The translations under genes were made by a program, and so were the position numbers. The notes under the pieces are model-generated. The model searched no databases and was not told the DNA's origin. It saw only the letters and a program-made list of their open reading frames with translations. A DNA stretch of 64,000 nt from Dryocosmus kuriphilus. Taxonomy: Eukaryota; Arthropoda; Insecta; Hymenoptera; Cynipidae. Position 1 is the stretch's first letter. Each line of letters begins with the position of its first letter. The stretch spans positions 175,754,552-175,818,551 of the forward strand of contig CM076191.1 in NCBI GenBank assembly GCA_038277395.1. Reading direction: 5' to 3'. Positions 1-13,129 of this stretch are shown here, piece by piece.

Positions 1-3000
1 ACAAGCAAGATCTTCAGCTTCTGAACCTTGGAAGATGTATTCTTCCCGTTCGATGGTTGACAGTATTAGATTGTGAATAAAAGAACCTTTGATTCTGCAA
101 ATTGAAAAATATACTTTTTATTGATTAATTAAGTGTTTTGAAATTTTGAAGACAGTAAAGAAGTTAATTACTTTTGAAAGGTGACTTCAGAAATTTCTGG
201 AAACGAGAGTTCTAAGAGGACGGTTTCCTGACTGTCTATAAAGTAGACCCCGGTCCAGTTGACTGCAATAATGATGTCATTTGTAGATAGTTTTGGTCCA
301 GAAATTCTTAAAACCTCGTAAAATTTCGAGAAGAAGATTGGCCAAGTAATTTTGGCGAATGAAACAACGTCCTCTTTCGCTTTTATTGGCGGTGCATTTT
401 CAATCAAGTTCACATTCTGTGTGAGAAGAAAGCATACAAAACGAAGATAAAGATGAAGAAACGAAGAAGAAACACGAAGATTATATGATGATAACCAAAA
501 GAAATATTAAACTGTTTAAACCATCCTAATTGATCTTCAGAAGTGAAATTAAAAAACATCATTTTTCCTTTAATATAAAATCTAGATACCTTTCGGAATG
601 TCTTTGTAACCAATTGTTCCCACTTAAGTAGAACATCTTCCGAAACTCCTTGAAGCAAATGTTTAGGAATATAAAGTGGCAAAGCACTTTTTATATTTGC
701 AGGTGTTATACTATTTTGATGATCAACATACAGTTGTTGAGCAAAGAGCATTGCCATATCATTTTCCTGCAAGGTGCAATATAATAAAATTGTTTCAAAG
801 CCATGTAATATGTAATTAATATTTTTCTTCAGAAAGTCTTCAAAATTGCTTACATTATTACAAACGTATTCTCCATGTTTGACTCCTCTAATGATCTGAT
901 GATAGATCAGGTCAGTAGCAACCTTATCAAGAGTTGGATCATGCCAGGGTGCAAAGATCTCTTTTCTGAAAAACAATCTCCATTTGGCAGATCGTTCAGA
1001 CTGGCCCTGTTCTCTTGCGTATTGTTCACATTGGGAAATCGCATCCATCACGTGATCTCTATAATACAATTTTAAATATTTAATTACAATTTTCTTTACT
1101 TAAAAACAATGATGAATTTTGGTAAGGGAATATTTTTTACTGACCTTCCTGCTCCAAGAGATAACACCTTATCGTAAAGTATAACAAAAAGAGAGAAGCC
1201 AAAAGTATCTTCTAGGGATATATTGTTCGCTAAAGTGTTAACAATTTCTTGAGCAGTAGTTGCCGAATCAGCTTCTACATTTCTGGAGTTTCCATCCATG
1301 AACATCACAGTTAATAGGATTGGACTCTTGTTTTTAGTTGCCTAAAATAAAGTGTACAAAAATTTGTGAAAGGAAGAAAAAGATTAAATACTAAAATAAA
1401 ATACTGATATTAAAATATTAATATACCTGCAGTTCGACCCAACTAGGTGGTTGGGTCCTGGTTCCATTTCTGTACGTTCGACTCAATCTTCTATCACAAT
1501 ATGGTGCATAACCTGGAGGACCAGTTTGGATGAATGCCCGCAAATAATTTAGGAATTTATCAGAGGGAGCGAAACATCCTACGCAGAGAGAAAGGAGGAT
1601 CCATCCTCTTGCGTGGGAGGCTTTGGTGGGATTGTTCATTAACTGCTTGACGATCTGGCAATAAATCTCGTCCTTGAGTTCTGGTCGGAGGATTCCATGA
1701 CCGATGATGAAGTGCAACTTCTCTAAATTGGATCGACGAGTATTTAACCAATTCTGGTAGTCTTGGTCCACGAATTCATCATTCATGATACCTGATAAAG
1801 TTTAAAAAACTTAAAATTATTCTATAGCAAAGATGATATGATATGTCAAAGGAGAGAACGAACTATGTATTATCGTAATGATGGATTTTTTTTATCAGCA
1901 CCTCTTTTGATTTCTTCCTCGAACTTGTCTTTTCTTTTCAAGGTCATTCGCACAATATGCTGTGATTTCTCTTGATTAATCAGATTCTCGTAATCTTTTG
2001 TTCGTACGAATTTTCTTGAAAGCGTTTCAGACACTGTGGCCATTACTGAAGTATTGATGGGAGCTTCTATGGGGTTTCTTTGTTCAGGAAGGTCCCCCAT
2101 GAATCGTAGAATTGTGATCCAGAGAGCTTGGGCACACTTTGGGTAATTTGATGAAGTTGATTATAATTTAGTAATTCGAATTGAAAATATTAAAATTTAT
2201 AAATCATTTTTCTTTATAATTATACCTACCAACTGATCTGATGGATGAGGCAAATACAAAAGCGAATGAGCCAAGGGTTTTCTCGAATATTGAGGGGGAA
2301 CATTTCTAACAAAATACATTGCAGCAAATTTATGAAAATCGTAGACAGACAGATCTTCATCAATGTCTTCCTCATCAGGTATTTCAAGGAAATCTAATTT
2401 TCCGTTACCTATATCGTCCTTTTGAGCTAAATCCTATGTTGAAATATTAATTTTAAAAAAATATGGTTGTTCGGACCCAATTTTTTGCTAGGAATAATTT
2501 GCTATAAAAACTAAACAAAAATCTGAAAATGGATGAAGTGAGACTAACCGCATACATATCGGCAGGTAAATCCTTCGAAATCAAAGCCTTTGGCTCACTT
2601 TCAAGAAATTCGAAAATCTTATCAATGTTTGTTTCTGAATCCTTTGGTAAAGTCTCCGTCTCTTTTTTCTCGTTTTCAGCAACGAATCGCTTTAGTTCCC
2701 GCATTCGCTCTTCAAAGTTCGCCGCGGCTACTTCCATATACTTTCTGTTGCCCTGCTTTTTCAACATTTTCTCTTCTTCTTTTCGCAGGCTTTGAATTTC
2801 TTGAATTCTTCTTTGCTTCCACTAGATTGGAATTGTTTAGTGTTATGATCAATTTTTCTATTTTATCATTCTTTTGAATTATTCAAATTATAATTTGAAT
2901 CTTAATGTTTGTTTCATATTTATTTATGCTTGATATTTTTTTTAAAGATTCTTTTTTAAGTATTTTAATCTTTTAAATAATAGTTTAAAACAGAATTCAT

Positions 3001-6000
3001 TATTCTAATAAAATATAAAAATTCGTACCTGAGATTTTTCTTTGCTGTATTTACGCACGAGATAACCACGACAGTGTGTCTGAAAATTATATATTTTTTT
3101 ATTATACTCGTAAATTTGGATAAAATATTAAGATAGATAACTAAAATATTATATTTTAATTAAAACTTAAAGAAAAGTGGTTTCATGTATATTTTTATGG
3201 AATTCCTGTAATTTCTAAAATTTATTTTACTGGATATTATATGAAAAAAGTAATTAAACATTTTACTCTCACTTTTTTTATACTTTTCACCTTATATTTT
3301 AATAAACAGAGGTTGAAACTGCCTATACACGTCTTATGAATAACAGTGAACAATGTTGCGATATAGGAATTTTTATTTGTATAAATTTGAAACACTACCG
3401 CTATCATTATTCTATAATAAATGTTGTGAAAGGCATGCAATATATTTTGTATCTCTTGTTGTTTTAGACTACTTTCTCCAAATATACGTTATATAATATC
3501 TATATCATGATTGATTTACTTATTCTTAATTATTATTTGATATATTTGTTTAGTGTGTTTAAATTGAATTATTTTATCTACCTGTAAAGCAATAATAATT
3601 TTCCTTCTTTTCTTGTACTCGAAATTGTAAACGCGGGATTTGATACGTGCTTGGAGACGGCAACAACCATGATGGATTTTTAAATATCTTTTTCTTTGTC
3701 CATATCCTCTCCAAACTTTTTGGATGATCAATGCGGCATATTTCATTCTCAAAAATCTATAAATTAAAAATTTTATTATTTATTCACTAACAGCTGAATA
3801 ATTATAACTATGATATTCATTTTTTCTTTGAGAAGAAAGTCTGCTCGCAAAATTAATTTTTTATTTCTTGGACCTGTTTTTGGATCTACTTCTTATCTCA
3901 TCATATTTTTCCTCTAATACTTTTTTTTCTAATCAAATTTTCATTGGAAGAATGATTTGATTAATATCATCAATTTGAATATCTGCAGGAATAATTTTTT
4001 GAATACATTTTGTCTTTGAATGTTAAATAAGTTGTTGATTGTTGATTTTATAACTTTTGTTTTTAATAAATACCTTTTTCTAGCGATCCATCTTCTCACA
4101 CAACTTTGAATCTTCAAAACACTGTCAACAATAATCCGACTTCTTTCCTCTTCAAGAAGAGACTCTTGTTGCTCTCTGAGAAAAATTTTCGAATTTCCAA
4201 GTTGGTAATCAAACTGATCCTTGCCGAGAATATCGGAACAGATTTTAGCAGCAGTCGCTTTCACGTCCGCTTTGTTCGACGGCAAAACACCTCTGGACAG
4301 CACTCTAAATCGATTTACAAATTCCGCAAAATCATAGCGAATCGGATATCCGGCCCGACGTATTCGAGCTGTTTCCATCATTCCCGAATAGCGCAGTTGA
4401 CGGTAGCAAAGAGCTCGGTCGAACTTCTGTTGGTTTTGATAATGTGAAATTAAAGGTGATATGCAACTTGTGGGGGAAAGTTAGAAAAATTTAAAATCAG
4501 GTTCTCCGATTATCGAAAGTGGGCTCTAACAGTTTCTCCTACGTGCATAAATATGTATCACTTGCTGAGAAAACCAGTTATTTTAATCTTGTTACATTAA
4601 AAGATGTATTTTTTAATGATTATTTTTATTACTTTCGGAATTTAATCGACAGAATTAAAAAGTAAGTTAAACAAACAGAAATTTCTAAATAAAGAAGAAG
4701 TTTTTTTTTCAAATAAGGGACTTACTCCAGGGACTTGATTTTCATTAGGTTTCATGCACCTGATAAAGAACGGATGACAAATTGTCAAAGTTTTCATTAA
4801 AGAATCCAGTGAACTTCTAAATTCTGAAGACAACGTCGCAGATCGTTTTTTAGTCTCACTGGCCAAAATTTCGTTGGTAAAAAGAGCCTTGAGAAATTCG
4901 TTGGAAGATATGGAAACTAATTGTTTCAAATCAGCGGAAAATGTGTCTCGATTTTTTTCAAGAAACCCTCCAACCGTGTATTGCACTGTCCCAGCAAAAT
5001 GGGCAATTCCGAATGCTTTCACGTGATCTAATTTTGGTTTTACATAATTTTGATGATTTTCGTGCAACTGGTGAATTTTTCCTAGTAGAGTCAAGTCAGT
5101 TCCCTGTAAAGGGATAAAAAGAACCAAATATTATTTATATTAAAAATTAAATAACTGATATGAATTGAAGAGAAATTACTTTTGGAAATTTGCTTTCTTC
5201 ATCAACGAGAGACATAATGTTCATAGACTTCATTCCTATTAGATCAAGGATTGATTGATTATCTTTAAATTTAATATGACTCCATGAAATCCCTTCTTCA
5301 GTGTAATAGTCTTGCTCCATTTTAAAAATATGTTGCACAAAAAATTGCTGAAGGTGTTCATTTGCATAATTTATGCAAAGTTGCTCGAAACTATTCACTT
5401 CGAAATTTTCGAATCCAAAAATATCGAGAACACCAATTGAGTTTTTGGTTTCGATTTTTGGCTTGTAGATAGTGTTGTTTATTTTATCAACTATCATTAC
5501 AAAAAGTTGACCATAAACTGCCTTTACGAAAGCATCTCTTGCGTCCAGTGCTTGATCCTTCGACATATTACTGACCTGAAGAAGTCATTTTGTTTTAAAT
5601 TTATATTTTGTACTACTAGGTATAAGTCTTAATTTTTATATTAGAGAATTACCACACGTTCTCCCTGGACAAAAATTGTTTTATTTGTAAGTGCATCAGT
5701 CAATGCCCGTTGGTGAACTTGCAAAAATATCAGCAATTATTTTCAAATTCGTTTCGTCATTTATTGCTGTCGCATCCATGTTCGCTAAAATATAGAAAAA
5801 TTTAACAATTGTTTATATTATTTTAATTGTTCTTATACTTTTTGTTTTGCTAGTTATTTTACCTATAACGGTGGCTTTATAATTTAGATTTCCAAGATGC
5901 AAAATAACAGACAGAAGTTTCATTATATCCCAAAAATCTTGATCATTGAAATTCAGAATCTTCATAGCTGCTCTCACTTCTGCAAATTCTTTAGCATCAT

Positions 6001-9000
6001 CTCTTTCCTTGCATGCGGACACCTAGCAGGTTTCACTTGTAAAACAAATGATATTTTTCGAAGCCAAATGTTATATTAAAATTGATAAATAATATCTCAT
6101 TTCATTAAAATGGTACATGATTTAAAAAACAAATTAAGTCATTATTTTTCCATTATGAAAGTAAAAAATATACTAATTTTTAAAATAATTTTTGTTCTTA
6201 CCCCACATAAATACTTATAATCAAGAGTACCACCAAGGTGCAGTTTTTGTTTCTCCTCCTTGGTAAGTCCGGCCAAAATTCCGTAAAATATGTGATAATT
6301 TCTTTCACTTTTTGATTGGGAAACTATACGACATTTTTCCAATAAATATTGTTCAATTCGAGCTCCTTCGATCACTCCTTTTTTATTGAAATTTATGCCT
6401 ATGTATTTTCCAAACCTAGAGGAATTGTCGTTTCTCACTGTTTTGGCATTTCCAAATGCTGAGATATTTTTGAAAATGTAAATTATCAATTTTATTAAAA
6501 TTATACCTATAATATATTCGAAATATTAAATAAAATTTGAAATACCTTCTAGAATTGGATTTGCTTCTAAAATTTGTTGTTCTATCCAAGAATGTTCATC
6601 ACTGATAGCAGACAAATATTGCAAAATCAATTTTGTACTCTCTGTTTTTCCAGCTCCGCTTTCTCCACTAATAAATCAAAAAAATTAGGTTTTCGTAATT
6701 TTAAAAATCAAAATTCACATTAAAAACTGTAATCAGTACCTGATGACAATGCATTGATCAATACCGGTACTTTTCATTTTCATGAAACAATTATCCCCAA
6801 TCGCAAAAATATGAGGCGGTTCTTTTCCGATTTTTTTCCCTCTATACAAATCGATTTCATTGTAAGTGTAGATATTTAAAACTTGATAAGGATTTAGAGC
6901 TACCAACATGCTTCCTGTGTAAGTCTAATAAGAATCAAATTATATTTTTAATTTCTCTTCAAATAATTATTTTTCGTTTCAAAATTGCGAAAATAAACAA
7001 AATGGTTTAAATTTTTTATTATAATAATAATAATATATAAATTTAGAGCATTACATATATGATGTTTTTATTGTAGCGCATGTGAAGATTTTTCAAAATT
7101 GCGTGTTCCTGCAGTTCACCTAACTTTATCATGTCCTCTACTCCGGAAACGGAAGTTGAATGCATGAGTTTTATCACTTGATCTGTCTTCAACCATTCAA
7201 GCTGAAATTTCGTGTTTTTGATTTAAAACAATGTCCAAACATATTTTAATTAAATATCAATACTTAAATATTAATAACAGTACTTTAATTTCCTATTGAT
7301 TTTTTGTTTATCAAAATTAATATAAATTATAAATAATTATAAATTATAAATTTTTCATTACAATGTATTCAAGTTAAAAGAGTTAGAATTCTAAATTCCT
7401 TGAAGTGTCAATTTCTTTTGTAATATTCTGACGGCCAAAATTAGATTTATTGAAAAATATTTTCTATTACTTTAAAAATTTTGTTTTTGATAAAGATTCA
7501 ATCACCTAATATTGTTATCGTTCTGATACAGATCTAATTAAATGACTAATTCTTACAAATTTATTGCATGTAGAAGTGCTAATCGAACATGTTATTCATT
7601 ACTTGATATACACACGTGATAAGTGACAAACGCAAAAAATAGATTTTCTGTTACTACAGGATTTTCATTGATGAGCCAACAACAATACACGGATATATAT
7701 GTCATTCAATAATTTTGTCGTTGTTCGCTGATTGGAATTGGATATGTATTTTACAATAAATTAGAAAAGTCAGTTGTTATTCTGAAAATTGGCCTGTATC
7801 ATCAATAAAAGTTGTAGTATCACCAGCTTTATTATATTATTATTTATGGTATTTTATTTTGCAAGACTTTGAATCATCAAATATAATGTAGCTGTATTCT
7901 TTTATTAATTTAAAAAAGCTTCAATCTTAGATATATAAGCGTTCATAAATTGTTTCCAGTTTAAAAACTTTCATTGTTCTTGAGCTTTTAAATCTGAAAA
8001 TTCTTATAGGTATTTTCAAATCGGAAACATTTAAATTTGGGTTGTTTAAAGTGTATGGCCACGGTAGAATTAAAAAAAATCGACTTTTTTTTTGCTTAAA
8101 CGATTCTCTATCATCATAATGTAAATTACTATAACGTAAGCCTATCTTTGGCCGTTCAGTTGCTTTTCTGCTTTTCATAAAACTTTAAACGCGTTTTTCT
8201 CAAAACATCTTTTTTCTAATTGGCTTGATAAATAACTTCGACCATTTTTATCCGATTGACTTCAAATTTTAAAATCATTTTGCTAATTGTATTTAGCAGA
8301 GAAGTGCTTACGGAATTTTTGATTCATTAAAAACTTTCAATTTTATGAGCAGTTTCATACGAAAGTTTTCATTGGAAATTCACCTGTTAACTTCATATGC
8401 GCACCATTTTCGAAAAAAATTAATATTTTTAAAATTCCGTATGCACTTGTCTAGGTATTTTTATGTAGATTAACGAAATTTTTTTTGTTTTGTTTTTGGT
8501 CAAAAATTGTGTATACCAAATGCCACGCCACGGATCGCCTGAAAAAAAAGATATCAAAAGCAAATAACAGTAGTCCACCATTTTGTATGAAAAACAACAA
8601 AAAAACATATTTTTTATTATCTGGATATTTAAAGTAAATAGATCTGTAATTATTTTTATAAATAAATTACTTTTATACAGAAAAATGGTTAAATATGCAC
8701 ATGATTTTATACCCGCTACCGTGGGCATACTCCTTAAAATTTTAATATTTCAGTTTGTGATTGCAGAACATGTAATTCTCGAAAGAGGAATTCCCTCAAG
8801 ATAGATAAAAAATCTGACTCATTTGCAAAATAAAATTTTTAAAAGTATTATTAGAATTTACGTTTCCATCATCATCGCGAATTTGTATCTTCTTTTTGTC
8901 AATATTGACAATTCTAGATCCCAGTGGAATATCAAATTCATTGTTGAGCACATTTTTAATCCAAACGTAGTCTCCCTGCAAATTAAATACAAATAAATGA

Positions 9001-9366
9001 TAAAAATTATTACAGAAAATAAAACACAACAAAAATCGATAAATTATATATAAAAAAAGTCTCCACATAAAATATAGTCTTGTGAAAAAAATAATATGCA
9101 TTATTAATTTTCATCATTTTTAACTACAAATTATTAAGACTATAAATTGTAAAGAACATCTAAGAAAATTAATTAAGGAATGTGTGAAATAACTAGAACC
9201 ACGTGCAATAAATGACTCATTTTTAAATCTGAAGATTATTATCAGACTATTCCTTTTAAAATATTTTTAAAAATAAATATTATAATATTATAACTTAAAA
9301 TATTATATTATTATAGATATTTACCACAGTGAAGGGTATTTCATTTTCAGACTCTTTTTTAGCCAT
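1..9366 (-). CDS. Class VII unconventional myosin, 5' part (22 exons; 3' end outside window)
   Basis: Actin-based motor ATPase with a MyTH4-FERM tail. Exons I placed by GT/AG sites and reading phase, in gene order: 9366-9325, 8975-8862, 7201-7055, 6924-6740, 6667-6546, 6458-6202, 6022-5863, 5784-5653, 5575-5180, 5103-4726, 4426-4074, 3756-3582, 3079-3029, 2821-2549, 2433-2230, 2136-1902, 1791-1427, 1341-1145, 1058-854, 766-590, 416-172, 94-1. All phases agree except in exon 5784-5653, giving about 1502 residues. Visible: P-loop GESGAGKT (~164-171), switch II LDIFGFENFE (~436-445), about four IQ motifs (~745-837), a short charged helix, MyTH4 (~960-1190) and most of the first FERM domain (from ~1197). 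The SH3 domain and second MyTH4-FERM should lie left of base 1. Insects carry a VIIa (crinkled) and a VIIb (Myo28B1) gene; the divergence I see suggests VIIb, but this is not settled. The start rests on a short first exon (MAKKESENEIPFTV). Confidence 0.9.
5653..5784 (-). pseudogene. Frameshifted myosin motor exon
   Basis: This exon lies just before the one carrying switch II. It must enter with two bases completing a codon and leave in phase 0, so it should be 131 bases; it is 132. The reading frame is normal on both sides of a T5 run (read on the minus strand, genomic 5723-5727), and dropping one T would restore a class VII-like reading. As it stands, translation stops within about ten codons. 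Splice sites on both sides are good. It is either a homopolymer sequencing error or a real loss-of-function allele. Confidence 0.75.
7202..8861 (-). other. Largest visible myosin intron
   Basis: This 1.66 kb stretch separates the exon ending in the DDDGN codons from the exon starting LEWLKTDQV. It is AT-rich and I see no coding exon, tRNA or transposon in it. Open frames here are short and without recognisable motifs. Confidence 0.6.
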
Positions 9367-10153
9367 TATGAACAATTTTTGAACCCATTAGCTAAAGACT
9401 GATGTTTCGAGCGTCAGGTTTTAATACCGAGGTATCGACTCTACGCATCTGATGACAACCTTATCACAAGTGTTATCTAGTCTTCAATTATTGCACTGTA
9501 TTTTATCGCAAATATAGCTTTAATGAAAATATGCTTTACAAATGTATGTTTTACAGGATAATATTATAAAAATACAAAATTTTTTACAATTTACTTTTTA
9601 AATATACTTATTACTAAAGATATTAAAAAAATTTCAAATTATGAAAATTTTATATACATAAATAATCAGCTTTAAAATGAGCCGAACATTTAAAAAATAA
9701 ATAAAAATACAAGAGTATCAGGTATTCAAGCATATAGATAATATCAATCATATTAATTTTTGGTCGAGTCTAAAAAGTTATGGACAGTCCGTACGTTTAT
9801 GTACGTTTATAACATAGTCGAGTCTAAAGATACGGATTTGGAATTGGGAAGGGGGACTTGGAAAGGGGAAGGGGTCATAGCTTGTGTCCGTATCTATAGA
9901 TACTGCCTCAATTTTTATTTTCTGGGGGTTATGAGAAATGTTTGAATTTACCGCTCTTTCGAATATCTCTTTTAGAATTTGAATTTAAATTATAAGATCA
10001 GTTTAATATATTTCATTTTTTCCGTAAGTGATCAATAACGAAAAATTGGAGAAAGGAGTGATGTAAGCACAAACATAGCGTCTTTTTCATAACGTTTCGA
10101 GTTACTTGGGGCCTTCACGGCTTAGCCACTATTATTCAATCTCATACTCAACC
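9367..10153. promoter_or_regulatory. Upstream region of the myosin gene (presumed)
   Basis: Non-coding AT-rich DNA between the myosin start codon and tRNA-Asn. It presumably contains the myosin promoter and 5' UTR on the minus strand. No definite TATA box or initiator could be assigned. Two short near-identical stretches (gtcgagtctaaa-type at 9762 and 9817) are the only structure noticed. Confidence 0.3.
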
Positions 10154-10173
10154 GCCTCCGTGGCGCAATTGGC

Positions 10174-10210
<37 letters not shown>

Positions 10211-10227
10211 GAGCCCACCCGGGGGCC
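10154..10227 (+). tRNA. tRNA-Asn (anticodon GTT)
   Basis: A complete cloverleaf can be folded. The acceptor stem GCCTCCG pairs with CGGGGGC with one T-G wobble. The D arm carries the A box (TGGCGCAATTGG). The anticodon stem is TTCGG/CCGAA with loop CTGTTAA, so the anticodon is GTT (Asn). The T arm contains the B box GGTTCGAGCCC. There is no intron. The base after the stem is C, whereas eukaryotic tRNA-Asn normally has G as discriminator; everything else fits a functional gene. A run of six T follows as a Pol III terminator. Confidence 0.97.
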
Positions 10228-10229
10228 CC

Positions 10230-10235
10230 TTTTTT
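10230..10235 (+). terminator. Pol III terminator of tRNA-Asn
   Basis: Six consecutive T three bases after the tRNA 3' end, the usual RNA polymerase III stop signal. Confidence 0.85.
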
Positions 10236-11799
10236 ACTTTTTATTTCAATTTTCTTTTTTATTTTGTTACAAGTTTAGCGGCATTTACTAAGAAAAAATA
10301 TTTTTATCCCAGTTTTTAATTTTTCTGAATGATTTCTCCTAAATATAATTAAATGAAAAGAAAGAAAGTGTCTCGTCGCCCCAAAATTCAGGACTACCAA
10401 AGTGACTAAAAATGGTTATTTTTAAGAGATTATTATTCTAATTCCTTTCCTAACCTCTTTCCACGTCTTTTCTAATTCCCTTTTGACATACCCTTTTCTT
10501 CCTTTTCCCTACCTACCCTTTCCATTTAATATTTTCGGGGCGACTAGCCAAAATATTGCAAAAATTGTGCTACTCGTGCCGAATTTCGGGACAAGTAGAC
10601 ACAGTCGAAAAGAAATAGGTTCAATTTTACAAGTAGGCAAATTAAATTCGCCAAATAATTTAAATGTTATATGCAAAAAAAGTATGAGAAAACGCGTATT
10701 AATATTTCTAACTATATTTTAATGTTTATATTTTTTGTTTACGTTATTTTATATTTTTATATTTAATTTATTTTTGAATTGTTAAGTCTGATAAAATCTA
10801 AGAATTTTATCATCTTATTTACTTTTAAATAAACTATATCTTTATTCGAATTTTCGAATTCCATTTTTTCTTAATTTAATGGAACTCTTGAAATTTTTAT
10901 CTGACTCAAGCTGACAAATTTTGAGTTTAAGAAACAAAGACTTCAAAGTATCGAACATAATTTAAATTTTCTTAGAAAGAAACTTAATAATTTTCTGAAT
11001 CAAACAACAGAAAAATGTTTTTGTTTTAAAAAAAAAGAATAAGTTACCGTAAAATTAAATAACGATGAAACTTAAAATTTTCATGTCAGTAATTTGAAAA
11101 AAAAAATTGTTTTAGAGCCTTCAAATCCTTTAAATTTTAACTAATGGTAATTGTTCCAGAAATACGTATACTTAGGTATAATAATCAGTTTTGAAGCTTG
11201 AAATGCGCGGGCTAATCGACCTGCGCAACCACGTGACCATTAACCTTACCGCAGTTACCGCATGCCCGCATTCTTTCATCATCTTGGAAATCCATCCATT
11301 TTCCTGAATCAACGCATGTCGCCCAGAAAACCCCGATAAACTCCACAGAATCAGTACATTACGTAAGGGCGGATAGTGATTGTTATAAAAAGATTAGTGT
11401 TTAACCGCATGAAAAGCTTACCGTTGTCAACCACTTTCAAAATTTCAAAGCACGTCACGAAACACAGGAGTTCAAAGTTTAGATTCGGGCCGGTGAATTT
11501 GTTTTTTAAAACTTTTTGTCTATTTTTTCTGTGAAAAGTGATCTGTGATTTGTGTTAGATGAAACATTGTCTATTCCTCGTTATTTTTAACTCAATCTGG
11601 TGTTCTGTCTTAAAGCTTTTAAAGTAGAGCTTTTCTTTCATTTATAGGTTAGGTTAATATAAAGTGCAGAAGATTATTGAGTTTTATTCGAGTCACTGCT
11701 CTAGAAATAGGACGTGCTTTGAAGATATATTGTTCAGTTTGTGAAATCAACTTTAAAACGTCTTATTTTATCTGTTTCAGATAAATAGGAACAAAAAGA
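10236..11799 (+). promoter_or_regulatory. Prohibitin upstream region with an E-box
   Basis: This 1.56 kb has no recognisable gene. Most is AT-rich, but 11190-11480 is distinctly richer in GC and contains a palindromic E-box CACGTG (11230-11235, in context CCACGTGACC), a plausible core regulatory site for the prohibitin gene. A polypyrimidine tract ending in CAG at 11780, 19 bases before the start codon, looks like the acceptor of a 5' UTR intron, so the first exon may lie around 11.4-11.6 kb. Confidence 0.4.
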
Positions 11800-13115
11800 A
11801 TGGCTTCGAGACTTTTTGGAAGGATAGGCCAACTTGGTTTAACTGTTGCTGTGGGTGCTGCCGTAGCGAACTCTGCCCTTTACAATGGTAATTTATATAT
11901 TTTATGATATTTCCAACTGTTTTTATGTTTTTTCCGGACCAAATTTATTTATATTTCAGTTATTTTACTAACTTTTGAGTTTGAGGTTAGAATACTGTGA
12001 AGTTGAAGTTCGATTTTTCAGTAAAATTAAAATTATTACGCTCTAAAAGTTTTTAAAGTGAAAGAAAGCATGTAAATAATATCCTAGGAAGGTGAAAAAC
12101 TAATATTTGACTAGAATGTTATATTTAGAATCATTTTTAATTCAGATTTTATAATTTTATGCAATGTGCTATTTAACTAATTTGAATTTTAAATTGAAAA
12201 CGAGTCTGAAAGGAGGAATTAAATAAAAATAGTCATTATTGTTATCTAAAACACATTCCTCTCAATTGCAGTCGATGGAGGTCACAGAGCTGTAATCTTC
12301 GACAGATTTGTGGGTATCAAAAACCAGGTTGTAGGTGAGGGAACTCACTTTTTCATTCCATGGATACAGAAGCCAATTATATTCGACATACGCTCCCGGC
12401 CTAGAAATATCCCCGTCGTGACGGGAAGTAAAGATCTTCAGAATGTAAACATTACCATTCGTATTTTATTCAGACCCGTTCCTGACTCGTTACCTAAGAT
12501 TTACACGATACTTGGTGTCGATTATGATGAACGAGTTTTGCCTTCGATCACGACCGAAGTTCTGAAAGCTGTCGTCGCTCAATTTGACGCAGGGGAGTTA
12601 ATTACACAGCGAGAACTTGTGTCTCAAAAAATCAACGAAGAACTTACAGAGCGTGCCTCACAGTTTGGATTAATCCTGGATGATATTTCCATTGTAAGTT
12701 TTATTTTTTGTTTATTATATTGCAGGTAAAGGATATTTTATTTCAGGGTTACCACTGGATACTTGAGAATATCAGTTAAATGATTATTTTCTAAATATTT
12801 TTTCAGACACACTTGACGTTTGGAAGGGAGTTCACCCAGGCCGTAGAATTAAAGCAAGTTGCCCAACAGGAAGCCGAGAAGGCAAGATTTTTAGTAGAAA
12901 AAGCTGAACAACAAAAAAAGGCAGCGATTATCAGTGCGGAGGGAGACGCTCAAGCTGCAAGTCTATTAGCAAAATCCCTTGGGGATGCCGGAGATGGTCT
13001 CGTAGAACTCAGAAGAATCGAAGCCGCCGAAGATATCGCGTACCAACTTTCTCGTTCTCGCCAGGTGACATATTTGCCATCTGGACAAAGTGTTCTGCTT
13101 AGCTTACCACAGTAA
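11800..13115 (+). CDS. Phb1: Prohibitin 1 (three coding exons)
   Basis: Inner-membrane mitochondrial scaffold protein that forms a ring with prohibitin 2 and supports respiratory-complex stability, cristae and m-AAA protease control. Coding exons are 11800-11887, 12272-12693 and 12807-13115; all introns are GT-AG and the total of 819 bases gives 272 residues plus stop, the same length as human PHB. Visible: an N-terminal hydrophobic anchor ending NSALYN, the SPFH/Band-7 core with GHRAVIFDRF, VGEGTHFFIPW, SRPRNIPV, DYDERVLPS and FDAGELITQRE, then the coiled coil AEKARFLVEKAEQQKKAA and the ending YLPSGQSVLLSLPQ. No residue that I know to be invariant is missing. It is the orthologue of Drosophila l(2)37Cc. 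It is the only complete host protein gene in the window. Confidence 0.98.
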
Positions 13116-13123
13116 AAAAAACG

Positions 13124-13129
13124 AATAAA
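13124..13129 (+). terminator. Prohibitin polyadenylation signal
   Basis: AATAAA nine bases after the prohibitin stop codon, the first canonical signal downstream. A second possible site may lie further 3'. Confidence 0.5.
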
